Shown piece by piece: positions 1-9,720 of a stretch of 64,000 bases of DNA. Numbering within the stretch: the stretch's first letter is position 1; the number at the start of each line of letters is the position of its first letter. A program made the translations under genes and the position numbers. The stretch comes from Pseudoalteromonas sp. NBT06-2. Lineage in GTDB: Bacteria; Pseudomonadota; Gammaproteobacteria; Enterobacterales; Alteromonadaceae. A model generated the notes under the pieces. That model was not told where the DNA came from. It was given only the letters and a program-made list of their open reading frames with translations, and did no database searches. Location: NCBI RefSeq assembly GCF_002276045.1, contig NZ_NQMR01000011.1:1-64000 (forward strand), written 5' to 3'.

Positions 1-3000
1 ATGATGACGCCAACGACAACTTTATACTCGCTATCAATGTACTTTGGTTTGCCAAAGTGTTCATATGCAAGGAGCATGTAGGTTTGATATAAGCTACTAG
101 TTGCTCATCTATTGAGCCTTTCGCAACCACTATGGCGGAATCTACATTTTCAAGTTGGCTAAGTTGATATTCAATTTCACCTAGCTCTATTCGAAAACCT
201 CTAATTTTTACTTGATCATCCATACGACCAAGAAACTCAAACTCTCCGCACGGTAAATAACGAACCAAATCTCCTGTCTTATATAAACGCATACTGCTAT
301 TTTGACGTTCTCCATCATAAAAAGGGTTACGAATAAATCGTTCTGCTGTTAGTTGAGGTAAATTCAGATAACCCCTAGCTAAACCATCACCACCAAGATA
401 TAGCTCACCCACACCTCCTGAAACAACCAAACTTTTAGTGTTATCTAAGACATAAGCTTGACTATTACTTATTACAGTTCCTATATGGGGAGATGTCTTT
501 AACTGCTTATCAAACCTTGCGTATGTTGAATATGTTGTATCTTCTGATGGCCCATATAAATTACATATATTCACACCATTGTGTTGTTCAAAAATACTAT
601 TAACTAAATTTGCAGATAACGCTTCACCAGCAAGATTTATCACCAAAGTAGAGCGAGGAATGGCATGAACATCTATTAAAGTTTTAGCTGCTGAAGGAAC
701 CGTATTAATTAGCGTAACATCCCATTCTCTATGTTCATAAAGCGCCATTATATTTTTCACTAATACGATCTTTGTCCCTACACTCAGCGGCAAAAACAAC
801 TCATAAACTGATAAATCAAAATTTAGTGATGTGGATGCTAGTACTGAAGCAAGCTCATCTTTACTATAATGTTTTTCTGCCCAACTAAGCATTGAAACAG
901 TATTAGCATGTTCAATAAGCACCCCTTTTGGATTACCTGTTGAGCCAGATGTATAAATGACATAAGAAAGGTGTTTTGAAGTTAAACCAAGCTGCTGTTT
1001 CTCAATATCATATTTAGGATAATGAGAAAAAACCGAAGCCACTTCATCATCTAGAGTACATAAAGTATCAAGGTGAACTTTTTTACAAGTAAATTCCGAG
1101 AATAAATGCTCTGTATGATCCCCCATCAGTACCACATTTAAAGAAGTATCTTTTAGTACATAATTCAAACGTTCTTGGGGATAGCTTGGGTCCAGTGGAA
1201 CATATGCTCCACCCGCTTTTAATATGCCTAATACGCCTATTACCATTTCTATCGAACGCTCTAAACATAAACCAATAAGGCTGTCAGGAGTAATGTGGTG
1301 ATGTTCGATTAAATAGTGCGCCAGCTGATTCGCTTTTTCATTCAACGCTTGATAAGTCAATTGCTGATCTTCAAATACTAACGCAATACTCTCTGGGCTA
1401 AGTTTTACCTGCTGCTCAAAAAGCTCATGAATACATTTATCTTTTGGATAATCTACTTTGGAGCTGTTTAGCGTATACAGTAAATGCTCAGTTTCTGTTT
1501 CTGAAAGCATCGGTAGGTTTGTTAACTGCACCTGTGCATCTGGCGCACATTGAATGGTCGATAATTGCGACGCAAGCCCCGTTAACAAACGACCTAAATG
1601 CCCTGTCATCTGCTCAATATGCTCTTGAGTAAAAAGCGCTGAATCATACGTCCAACGAATAAACACACCTGACATATTCAGACTAATATCTATATCCAAA
1701 TCAAATTTCGTCGATATGCTACTTGACTGAATAGGTGAGAGAGTTGCTCCAGGTAAAGTCAGTGAATCTATTGCTTCATCATCCGTTAAACCAAAGTTTG
1801 TATTGGTTGTTAACATTATCTGAAACAATGCTGTATGCGCTGTACTTCTTGGTATATTTAAGCGATCTACTAACTGCTCAAAAGGTACATCCTGATTTGC
1901 TTGTGCATCTAAATGTACTTGTCGCACATGCGTCAAATACTCATCCAAATGTTGATACTGGGTATTTACCCTTAACACCAGTGTATTAACAAAAAAACCT
2001 ATAAGAGGCTCAAGCTCTGCCTGCATTCTATTGGCGACAGGTGTCGCAATCACAATATCATCACTATTGCTGTGACGTGACAATACCAAGGCTAATGCAC
2101 TATGTAGTAACATAAACGGTGTTAGCTGGTAATGTTTCGCAAGCGCTTGCAAAGCTATTGCTGTTGCTGCTGGTAATTGTGCCAACACAGTGCCGCCAGT
2201 ATGTCCTTTTATTGTCGGTCTTGGCTTATCTAACGGTACGCTATGAACCGATGGGGCATTGCCTAATTGCTTATCCCAATAATTTAATTGTGACGCTAAA
2301 ACTTCCCCTTGCAGCTTTTCTCGTTGCCAGTGCGCATAATCTGCATACTGTATGTCTAATTCTGGTAATGGAGTGCTTTTTCCTTCAACAAAAAACGGAT
2401 ATAAGCTGAAAAACTCTTTGGTTAACACCTCCATTGACCAACCGTCAGATGCTATATGATGCATGTTAAATAGCAACACACTCTGCACATCCGTATCTCT
2501 ATACTCGTCCTCTTGATTTAGCACAACATAACTCGCACGCATCATCAAGTCTGAGCTTAAATCAAATGGTGTTTCTGCATCATTCAAAAGCAATTGCTTT
2601 AACGCTGAATCTTGCTTTTCTCCACCTAAATGGCTCAAGTCGTGTTGTGTTACACTAAATGTAAAGTCTGAATGAATAACCTGCTGTGCACCATTTTCCG
2701 TTTCACTGTATACCGTGCGGAGAATTTCATGTCTGCGGGTTATCTCTGTTAACACAGACTCGACTATCTGTACGTCGAGTTTTCCTTTAACTGTAAATGC
2801 AATCGGCAAGTTGTATTCGGGTGTACCTCCTTGTAACTTATCTAAAAACCACAAGCGTTGCTGAGAAAAAGATAAAGGAATCTCTTCTCCATTCGTTCGC
2901 TTGTATTGCGGTAGAGAAAAGCTTTTTTCTTCCCTAAAACTCCCATTTAACTCTTTAAGGTAATCCACAAGAGTAGCTTTGTTTTCTTTAATAATAGCAA

Positions 3001-3118
3001 TAAGAGCTGGTGTTAAAGCACCTTTCTCTGCCTTCAATTTCAAGTCACCATCAGATACTTGCAGCATGATTTTTTTAGCTGTCAAATCCTTTACTATTTG
3101 TTCTGGTGTAGTAAACAT
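1..3118 (-). CDS. NRPS, docking-C-A module (3' part outside window)
   Basis: This is the last visible gene of the assembly line and is cut by the window edge; about 1039 codons are present. Residues 1-56 resemble a TubC-type beta-hairpin docking domain. A condensation domain follows with the HHxxxDG motif intact (MHHIASDGW). An adenylation domain starts near residue 520, with YTSGSTGNPKG near residue 724 and NLYGPSEDTTY as core 5. Pocket residues aligned by eye to the GrsA positions read D-L-Y-N-N-A-L-T-Y. That is close to the alanine code I remember for McyA-type modules (DLFNNALTYK), so Ala is a fair inference. The frame is still open at the edge, inside the A domain before its C-terminal lysine motif. 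The start codon overlaps the stop of the upstream PKS gene (TAATG), which implies translational coupling. The carrier domain and anything later lie outside. Confidence 0.93.
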   Translation of the reverse strand, partial: MFTTPEQIVKDLTAKKIMLQVSDGDLKLKAEKGALTPALIAIIKENKATLVDYLKELNGSFREEKSFSLPQYKRTNGEEIPLSFSQQRLWFLDKLQGGTPEYNLPIAFTVKGKLDVQIVESVLTEITRRHEILRTVYSETENGAQQVIHSDFTFSVTQHDLSHLGGEKQDSALKQLLLNDAETPFDLSSDLMMRASYVVLNQEDEYRDTDVQSVLLFNMHHIASDGWSMEVLTKEFFSLYPFFVEGKSTPLPELDIQYADYAHWQREKLQGEVLASQLNYWDKQLGNAPSVHSVPLDKPRPTIKGHTGGTVLAQLPAATAIALQALAKHYQLTPFMLLHSALALVLSRHSNSDDIVIATPVANRMQAELEPLIGFFVNTLVLRVNTQYQHLDEYLTHVRQVHLDAQANQDVPFEQLVDRLNIPRSTAHTALFQIMLTTNTNFGLTDDEAIDSLTLPGATLSPIQSSSISTKFDLDIDISLNMSGVFIRWTYDSALFTQEHIEQMTGHLGRLLTGLASQLSTIQCAPDAQVQLTNLPMLSETETEHLLYTLNSSKVDYPKDKCIHELFEQQVKLSPESIALVFEDQQLTYQALNEKANQLAHYLIEHHHITPDSLIGLCLERSIEMVIGVLGILKAGGAYVPLDPSYPQERLNYVLKDTSLNVVLMGDHTEHLFSEFTCKKVHLDTLCTLDDEVASVFSHYPKYDIEKQQLGLTSKHLSYVIYTSGSTGNPKGVLIEHANTVSMLSWAEKHYSKDELASVLASTSLNFDLSVYELFLPLSVGTKIVLVKNIMALYEHREWDVTLINTVPSAAKTLIDVHAIPRSTLVINLAGEALSANLVNSIFEQHNGVNICNLYGPSEDTTYSTYARFDKQLKTSPHIGTVISNSQAYVLDNTKSLVVSGGVGELYLGGDGLARGYLNLPQLTAERFIRNPFYDGERQNSSMRLYKTGDLVRYLPCGEFEFLGRMDDQVKIRGFRIELGEIEYQLSQLENVDSAIVVAKGSIDEQLVAYIKPTCSLHMNTLANQSTLIASIKLSLASS

Positions 3119-6100
3119 TATATTTGTAACTCCTCTACTTCATCGCTTTCTTGATCCATGGAGGTACGAAGTTTCTCTATTTCTTGTAGCTGATTAATGA
3201 ATTCACTTTGAGAAAAAATGGTGTTCATATTGAAAATTTGCTCTGGGCTGAATTTACACATCATCTCTTTTTCAATGTAGCTAATGAGCCTGACCGACAA
3301 TAATGAATGCCCACCTAATTCAAAAAAGTTATCATGAATACCCACACTTTCTATTTTGAACAAGTTTTTCCATATTTGAGCGAGATTTTCTTGTGTTTCA
3401 CCTTCTGGAGCTACATATGCTGTCGATACATTCGGACGACTATGTAATGCTGTATCTCCATGTTCATCGTTTACTGTAAGGTTATTTGCCCTCATTTTCC
3501 CCGGAATAAAGCTCTTTGCTTCAAATGAATACCCGGGTAAGCCAACTCGCATTCTTTGCTCACCATCACGATACCGTTCCCAATCAATCGCTACACCTGC
3601 GGTAAAAGCACCACCTAAAGCGTGCAACAACTGCTGATCAGCACTATGTTCCTCTCGTGCATGGCGCATAGTATTGAGTACACGATGTGAACCTTGTTTG
3701 TTTTTATGTCGACGAATGAAACTAGATAAAGTGTGCCCTGGTCCAATCTCAACAAATATATTATTAGGCTCAGAGAGCAGCTTATCCAAGCCTTCACTAA
3801 ACGCTACGGTAGAAACAAGGTGCTGGCACCAATAATCGTGAGATGTAGCTTGCTCTGCTGTGATCCAACTACCAGTAACATTTGATATATATGGCTTTTC
3901 AGGTGCAAAAAATTTAATGCTTTTTAATACCATCATAAACTCAGGTAAAATTGGCTTCATCATGTCACTATGATACGCATGTGATGTATGCAGAAGACTG
4001 CACTTTACACCATTTTTTGTGAGCTCAGTCAACATGGTATCAATCTCAAGTTCAGGTCCTGAGACCACACTCAAATCGCTACTATTAGAGGCTGCAACTG
4101 AAACATTGTCTGACAAATAGTGCTCTAGCTTATCCGCTGGCAAGCTTATACTTAACATACGACCTGATTGCGTGTTTGCCATTAATTGTCCACGCTGTAC
4201 AACCAATCTCAATGCATCTTCCAACGAAAATACACCTGCTAAACATGCAGCCACGTACTCTCCAATGCTATGACCAATCATGCTAGTTGGCTCAATGCCC
4301 CAGCCCATCAATAATTTAGCTAGAGCATACTCACTTACAAACAAAGCAGGCTGTGTACAAGCAGTATTTTTTAGTAATTCACTTGCTTGTTGATCATCAT
4401 TTTCTGCAAGTAAAGCTGATTTTATCGGCTGAGTTAATAACCCATCTAATATATCGAAACACGCATCAACATGAGATTTAAATTCAGGTTCACTATCATA
4501 TAACTCTCTTAACATACCTCCATATTGACTACCTTGGCCCGGAAACATAAATACTGTTGATTGAGTTTCACCTTCGTTGACATGACCTTCTAGAACTTGA
4601 CCTGGATATTCACCTTTTAAAATTTCCTGAATTTTTTGATTTGGCCCTACTATCACTGCTTGACGATGTGATAAATCTGTACGTCCAACTTGAAGCGTAT
4701 AACTAATATCTGGCAATTGACTTTCATGCTGATTTACATACTCATTCAAATCTTGCTTTCTAGTCGTCAACGCATTTTTTGTTTTTGCCGAGAGGAGGAA
4801 CACTTGCCATTCGCGGCTTTCTCCAGAGACTCGTTGATCTCTATATTGTTCAAGCACAACGTGAGCATTAGTTCCACCAATTCCAAAACTACTCACGCCA
4901 GCACGCAATGGGCCTTGCTCTGATTTCCATTCATGTAATTCACTATTAACTATAAAAGGACTGTCTACAAAATTTATATTTGGGTTAGCGCTTTTATAGT
5001 GCAGGCTTGCTGGTAACTTCTCGAGTTGTAAACACATGACCGTCTTAATAAACCCTGCAATCCCTGCCGCTGCATCTAAGTGACCAATATTAGATTTCAA
5101 TGACCCTATTCGGCAAAATTGCTTTTCAGTCTCAGAGAACGCTTGAGTCAGTGCTTCAATCTCAATGGGATCTCCAAGTTGGGTTCCTGTACCATGGCAT
5201 TCCACATAAGTGATTGTTGAAGGATCAACCTCTGCCATCTCTAAAGCAGAAGTAATAACGTCTTTCTGCCCTTGTACACTTGGAGCCGTAAAACCAACCT
5301 TTTCGTTTCCATCATTATTAATTGCAGAGCCCTTTATTACTGCTAGGATTTGATCTCCATCTTGCTCAGCATCTTCTAGGCGTTTAAGAATAACCGCACC
5401 TACACCTTCCCCCCCAACTATTCCTTTGGCATTAGCATCAAATGGACGACAATGTCCGTCAGGAGACATTATCATCCCCTCTTGATAACGATAACCTTCC
5501 TTTTTAGCCTGCACTGAAGCACCACCAGCTACTGCCATATCACAATCACCGTTAAGTAGATTCTGTACTGCCATATGAACGGCGACCAGTGAAGTAGAGC
5601 ATGCTGTCTGTATATTAACAGCAGGTCCTTTCAGGTTTAGTTTGTAGGCGAGGCGAGTGGCAAAGTAATCTTTTTTAATTATCGTATCTGCTTCAAATAG
5701 CGCAACAGGATCATTATTTACCATGTTAAGCACAGTGCTAAGCCATAATAAATTATCTGTAGCACCGACAAAGACTCCCACCCGGTTTTGCGTTTCAGTG
5801 GTAGCATAACCTGCATTTTCGAATGCATTCCAAGTACATTCATGTAATAGTCTAAGCTGTGGATCCATTAGCTCTGCTTCGCGATCTTGATACTCAAAAA
5901 ACTGATTATCAAATTGATAAGGTTCGTCCAGTAATCCATTAGCTTTAACGTAATTAGGATCCGCAAGTGTGGACGCTTCAACCCCCGCCTCACGTAGCTC
6001 TTTATCACTAAAGAAACTGACTGTTTCCTTTCCCTGAATGAGATTTTCCCATAGTTCATTTGTAGACTTCGCACCGGGAAAACAACCAGAAATACCTATT

Positions 6101-6144
6101 ACAGCGACTTCCAGGCCAGTACTTTCAAAGTTACCGTTATTCAT
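3118..6144 (-). CDS. Type I PKS, single KS-AT-ACP module
   Basis: A one-module polyketide synthase of 1008 residues. The ketosynthase begins near residue 12 (AVIGISGCFPG). It carries the active-site Cys in QTACSTSL near residue 180, then ECHGTGTQLGDP near 318 and KSNIGHLDAAAG. The acyltransferase has GHSIGEYVAA near residue 626 and SHAYHS further on. This HAFH-like motif is typical of malonyl-CoA loading. The C-terminal carrier has FFELGGHSL near residue 941. No ketoreductase, dehydratase or enoylreductase lies between AT and ACP, so the module should leave a beta-keto group unless a partner acts in trans. The protein has no N-terminal docking domain and ends in an acidic tail (ESDEVEELQI). 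It closely resembles the PKS module fused in the 9.7-19.3 kb gene. The start overlaps the previous stop by TAATG. Confidence 0.95.
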   Translation of the reverse strand: MNNGNFESTGLEVAVIGISGCFPGAKSTNELWENLIQGKETVSFFSDKELREAGVEASTLADPNYVKANGLLDEPYQFDNQFFEYQDREAELMDPQLRLLHECTWNAFENAGYATTETQNRVGVFVGATDNLLWLSTVLNMVNNDPVALFEADTIIKKDYFATRLAYKLNLKGPAVNIQTACSTSLVAVHMAVQNLLNGDCDMAVAGGASVQAKKEGYRYQEGMIMSPDGHCRPFDANAKGIVGGEGVGAVILKRLEDAEQDGDQILAVIKGSAINNDGNEKVGFTAPSVQGQKDVITSALEMAEVDPSTITYVECHGTGTQLGDPIEIEALTQAFSETEKQFCRIGSLKSNIGHLDAAAGIAGFIKTVMCLQLEKLPASLHYKSANPNINFVDSPFIVNSELHEWKSEQGPLRAGVSSFGIGGTNAHVVLEQYRDQRVSGESREWQVFLLSAKTKNALTTRKQDLNEYVNQHESQLPDISYTLQVGRTDLSHRQAVIVGPNQKIQEILKGEYPGQVLEGHVNEGETQSTVFMFPGQGSQYGGMLRELYDSEPEFKSHVDACFDILDGLLTQPIKSALLAENDDQQASELLKNTACTQPALFVSEYALAKLLMGWGIEPTSMIGHSIGEYVAACLAGVFSLEDALRLVVQRGQLMANTQSGRMLSISLPADKLEHYLSDNVSVAASNSSDLSVVSGPELEIDTMLTELTKNGVKCSLLHTSHAYHSDMMKPILPEFMMVLKSIKFFAPEKPYISNVTGSWITAEQATSHDYWCQHLVSTVAFSEGLDKLLSEPNNIFVEIGPGHTLSSFIRRHKNKQGSHRVLNTMRHAREEHSADQQLLHALGGAFTAGVAIDWERYRDGEQRMRVGLPGYSFEAKSFIPGKMRANNLTVNDEHGDTALHSRPNVSTAYVAPEGETQENLAQIWKNLFKIESVGIHDNFFELGGHSLLSVRLISYIEKEMMCKFSPEQIFNMNTIFSQSEFINQLQEIEKLRTSMDQESDEVEELQI

Positions 6145-9100
6145 TAGCTTCTTTTCCTTAATCTTTTCTTCAGTAGATTCTTTCTTTTCTCTTGACTCAG
6201 TCGCTTGGTTACATTTTCTTTAGCGACATCAGCTTGCCCCACAATTGCTTTTGCTAATTGTGAAATAGAAGGATTTTGCAACACCATTAGTGCAGTGATG
6301 GGCTTATCTAACACTTGACTCATTTTGACGGCTAGCGATACAAGCTTGAGTGAGTTCCCTCCCAATTCAAAGAAGTTATCATTCACGCCAACACGTTCAA
6401 GCCCTAATTCATCAGCCCAGATTTGAGCAATTCTTCTTTCAGTATCACTATCAGGTGCAATATATGATTGTTCGTTACTTTGGGCTAAAGAAGGCGCTGG
6501 AAATTCTTTGGTATCCAATTTACCATTGATATTAATTGGAAACACATCAAGAACTACCAAAAATGCTGGCACCATATATTCTGGAATACTCTGAAGTAAT
6601 GAATAGCGAACGTCACTAATGAATTGGGTTTCATTATCTAATTGATCAGCCACTTGTAAATAAGCAACAATATTATCTTCATTGTTGTCATTTCGAACAA
6701 TTACAGAAGCATCTTTAATTTTTGAGTTTTTGCGTAATTGATACTCAATTTCACCTAGCTCAATTCTGAATCCACGGATCTTGACTTGATGATCAATTCG
6801 ACCAATATAGTCAATTTCGCCCTGTTTGTTAAAACGAACAAGATCGCCTGTGCGATAAAGTTTTCTCTCCTGCCCAACTAAATTCTCATCATTAATAAAA
6901 GGGTTAACAACAAACTTTTCAGCATTCAATTCTGGACGATTATGATAACCACGTGTAACACCTCCGCCACCAACAAGTAGCTCGCCTTGCGTACCGGCAG
7001 GAACTTGATCTAAGTACTCATTACAAACATAAAAACGTAAATCATTAAGAGGTACGCCTATGCTGTTTGACCTAATGTCTGTATCAGCAGTAGTTATCTG
7101 TTTAAACGTAGCGTGAACAGTAGTTTCGGTTATCCCGTACATGTTAATTAATTGTGGAGATTGGTCTCCGTGTCGAGTTACCCAAGGAATTAGCTTTTGC
7201 GTTTCCAAACGCTCTCCCCCAAAAACGACATACCTTAACTGTGTAGCTTTATTTAGATGTGAATCTACTGCTGCTAATACATAAAATGCCGAAGGGGTTT
7301 GGTTAAGAACAGTAACTTTTTCATCAATGATCAAGTCGTAGAATAGATCTGTTGAGCGAGCAACTTCTTCGGGGACAATGACAAGACGTCCACCATAAAA
7401 CAGCGCCCCCCAAATTTCCCATACAGAGAAATCAAATGCATAAGAATGAAATAACGTCCAAACATCAGTAGAACTAAACTTAAAATGTAAGTCACAGGAA
7501 GAAAATAGTCGAACGACATTACCATGCTCAACCATCGCTCCTTTGGGTTTCCCTGTGGTACCTGAAGTGTAAATTACATATGCTAAATTGCTAGATGAGA
7601 CCTTTTCATCTGGAAGTCGAGGATTTTCTTTCGAAAAATGGGCATAAGTTTCATCCTGATTTGGAAACACAATATTTAATCCATCAAGAGCAACCAAATA
7701 TTGTAAATCATCCTCTATCAACAACTGTTTAATACCAGCATCCCCCAGAATAAAGTTAAAACGCTCAACGGGTGTATTGGGATCAAGAGGAAGATATGCG
7801 CCACCAGCTTTTAATACAGCAAGAATACAAATAGGCATGTATATTGTGCGACTAACACATATACCTACCAATTGTTCTGGTTGAACACCTTGAGAAATTA
7901 AATAATGGGCTAGCTTATTACTCCTTTCATTTAATTGACCATAAGTAAGACTTACACCTTTGCATGTAACTGCAATCGTATCTGAGTGAATTTTTACTAC
8001 TTCCTCAAATCTATGATGAATTAAACTATTAGAAGCAGTAGATGTATCACTTTTGCAAAGTACTTCTAATGCAGAATGTTCACTCTGATCTAAATACGAT
8101 AAAGTCGATAAAGGCTGCTGGTAATTTTTAACGATTTCATTAAGCAAAAGAATAAAACTATTTGTGATACGCCCAATAAAATGCTCATCAAACAAGTTTT
8201 GGTTATATTCCCAATCAATAGACATTCCCTCGTCACTTTCAAAAACCTGAATATTTAAATCAAACTTAGACCCTCCTGTTTCCAATCTACATATTTCAAC
8301 ATTTAGATCTTTTAACTTTAACGAATTACCGCGTATATCTTGCAGAGCAAACATTATTTGAAATAAAGGGTTATAAGATGGAACCCGCTCTGTTTTCAAT
8401 TGATCTATCAATAAATCAAACGGCATATCTTGATTTGAATAACACTTCAGTAAATTACTGTAATTGTGTTTTAACAAACACTCGAAAGTATCTCCGAGAT
8501 TTATTTCTGTATGTAAAACAAATGTATTTACAAAGAAACCTATTATTGGTTCAACCTCTTTTCGGGTTCTGTTTGCAATTGGAGAGCCCATTACTATCCG
8601 CTTCTCATTACTCCACAAAGACAACAACAGGGCAAACGATGATTGCATAACTGCAAACATCGTTGTATTTAGTTTGTATGAAAGCAAATTAATTTTGCTG
8701 TATAACTCATCCGGTATAGAGAGATGATGTAAGCTAGCACTATAAGTCTGTAATTCAGGACGTGGAAAGACTAGAGGTAAATTATGTACTGGAGGCACGT
8801 CTCCTAGATAAGGCCCCCAAAACCCCATTAAGTCACTAATTTTTTTCTCAGATAGGTCGTCGCGTTGCCATTGTGCAAAATCAGCGTACTGTATAGCCAT
8901 AGATGGTAGAGGATCTGGTAAATTTCCACAGAACGCATTGTATAATGTAGAGAACTCATTGATTAATACCCCAATTGACCAGCCATCAGAAATAATATGG
9001 TGTTTTACAAAAGCCAGCAGATACTCATCTTCATCTAACTTAATCAAACTTGCTCTAAATAAAATTTCTTCATCAATATTGAATACATAAGAGATTTGCT

Positions 9101-9620
9101 CTTTCACCAACTCATCCGCTGAAGTCTTCTTTTGCTCCTGAGGGAGTTTGGTTAAATCATGTAGCTGGAGTTCAAATGCTGTATGAGACAAAATTTTCTG
9201 TACTGGCACTCCGTCAGATGAATAAAAAACAGTCCGTAAGCTCTCATGTCTTTTAACTAAACACTTTAACGCTCGGTTTAAATTTTCAGAGTTTAAACTT
9301 CCATTCAGTTTAAGAACTGCTGGGATATTATTATGTACGCCACCTTGTCCCATGTGTTCCATCAACCACATTCTTTGTTGTGGGTATGAGACGGCTAACG
9401 GCTTTTGTCGATCACAAGGTTGAATGTCACTAATACCCGTTCTAACTTCACTGACGCTTTTACCCAAAAGAGCAATCAACTTGGCTTTATTACTTCGAAC
9501 TTTAGCTTTTAAATCAGGTGTCATCGCACCTTTAGGGGCAAAAAATTTAAGTTGCCCTTCCTCTGCCCACAGTTTAATTTTAGCCTTTTTCAATTGACCC
9601 AAAAGGTTCAATTCTTCCAT
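6144..9620 (-). CDS. NRPS, docking-C-A-T module, predicted Thr
   Basis: A single-module NRPS of 1158 residues. Residues 1-55 look like a TubC-type docking domain. The C domain has KHHIISDGW near residue 210. The A domain has YTSGTTGKPKG near 688 and NMYGITETTVH near 830. The carrier has FFELGGNSL near 1087. Aligned to GrsA, the pocket reads D-F-W-N-V-G-M-V-H. This differs from the well-known threonine code DFWNIGMVHK by one conservative change, so Thr is a good prediction. The last 25 residues are strongly basic (RKNLLKKRLRKRS), unlike the acidic tails of the neighbouring synthetases. The next enzyme in line, the PKS, lacks the beta-hairpin docking domain. An AAGGA ribosome site precedes the start, 100 bp after the previous gene's stop. 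Confidence 0.95.
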   Translation of the reverse strand: MEELNLLGQLKKAKIKLWAEEGQLKFFAPKGAMTPDLKAKVRSNKAKLIALLGKSVSEVRTGISDIQPCDRQKPLAVSYPQQRMWLMEHMGQGGVHNNIPAVLKLNGSLNSENLNRALKCLVKRHESLRTVFYSSDGVPVQKILSHTAFELQLHDLTKLPQEQKKTSADELVKEQISYVFNIDEEILFRASLIKLDEDEYLLAFVKHHIISDGWSIGVLINEFSTLYNAFCGNLPDPLPSMAIQYADFAQWQRDDLSEKKISDLMGFWGPYLGDVPPVHNLPLVFPRPELQTYSASLHHLSIPDELYSKINLLSYKLNTTMFAVMQSSFALLLSLWSNEKRIVMGSPIANRTRKEVEPIIGFFVNTFVLHTEINLGDTFECLLKHNYSNLLKCYSNQDMPFDLLIDQLKTERVPSYNPLFQIMFALQDIRGNSLKLKDLNVEICRLETGGSKFDLNIQVFESDEGMSIDWEYNQNLFDEHFIGRITNSFILLLNEIVKNYQQPLSTLSYLDQSEHSALEVLCKSDTSTASNSLIHHRFEEVVKIHSDTIAVTCKGVSLTYGQLNERSNKLAHYLISQGVQPEQLVGICVSRTIYMPICILAVLKAGGAYLPLDPNTPVERFNFILGDAGIKQLLIEDDLQYLVALDGLNIVFPNQDETYAHFSKENPRLPDEKVSSSNLAYVIYTSGTTGKPKGAMVEHGNVVRLFSSCDLHFKFSSTDVWTLFHSYAFDFSVWEIWGALFYGGRLVIVPEEVARSTDLFYDLIIDEKVTVLNQTPSAFYVLAAVDSHLNKATQLRYVVFGGERLETQKLIPWVTRHGDQSPQLINMYGITETTVHATFKQITTADTDIRSNSIGVPLNDLRFYVCNEYLDQVPAGTQGELLVGGGGVTRGYHNRPELNAEKFVVNPFINDENLVGQERKLYRTGDLVRFNKQGEIDYIGRIDHQVKIRGFRIELGEIEYQLRKNSKIKDASVIVRNDNNEDNIVAYLQVADQLDNETQFISDVRYSLLQSIPEYMVPAFLVVLDVFPININGKLDTKEFPAPSLAQSNEQSYIAPDSDTERRIAQIWADELGLERVGVNDNFFELGGNSLKLVSLAVKMSQVLDKPITALMVLQNPSISQLAKAIVGQADVAKENVTKRLSQEKRKNLLKKRLRKRS

Positions 9621-9720
9621 ATCTAAATTCCTTTATGACACTTACCGTAAATATTGTTAATCAAAATAATTATCAAAACGCTTAGGCATACAAAAACCAT
9701 GATTTGTATGCCCATAAACA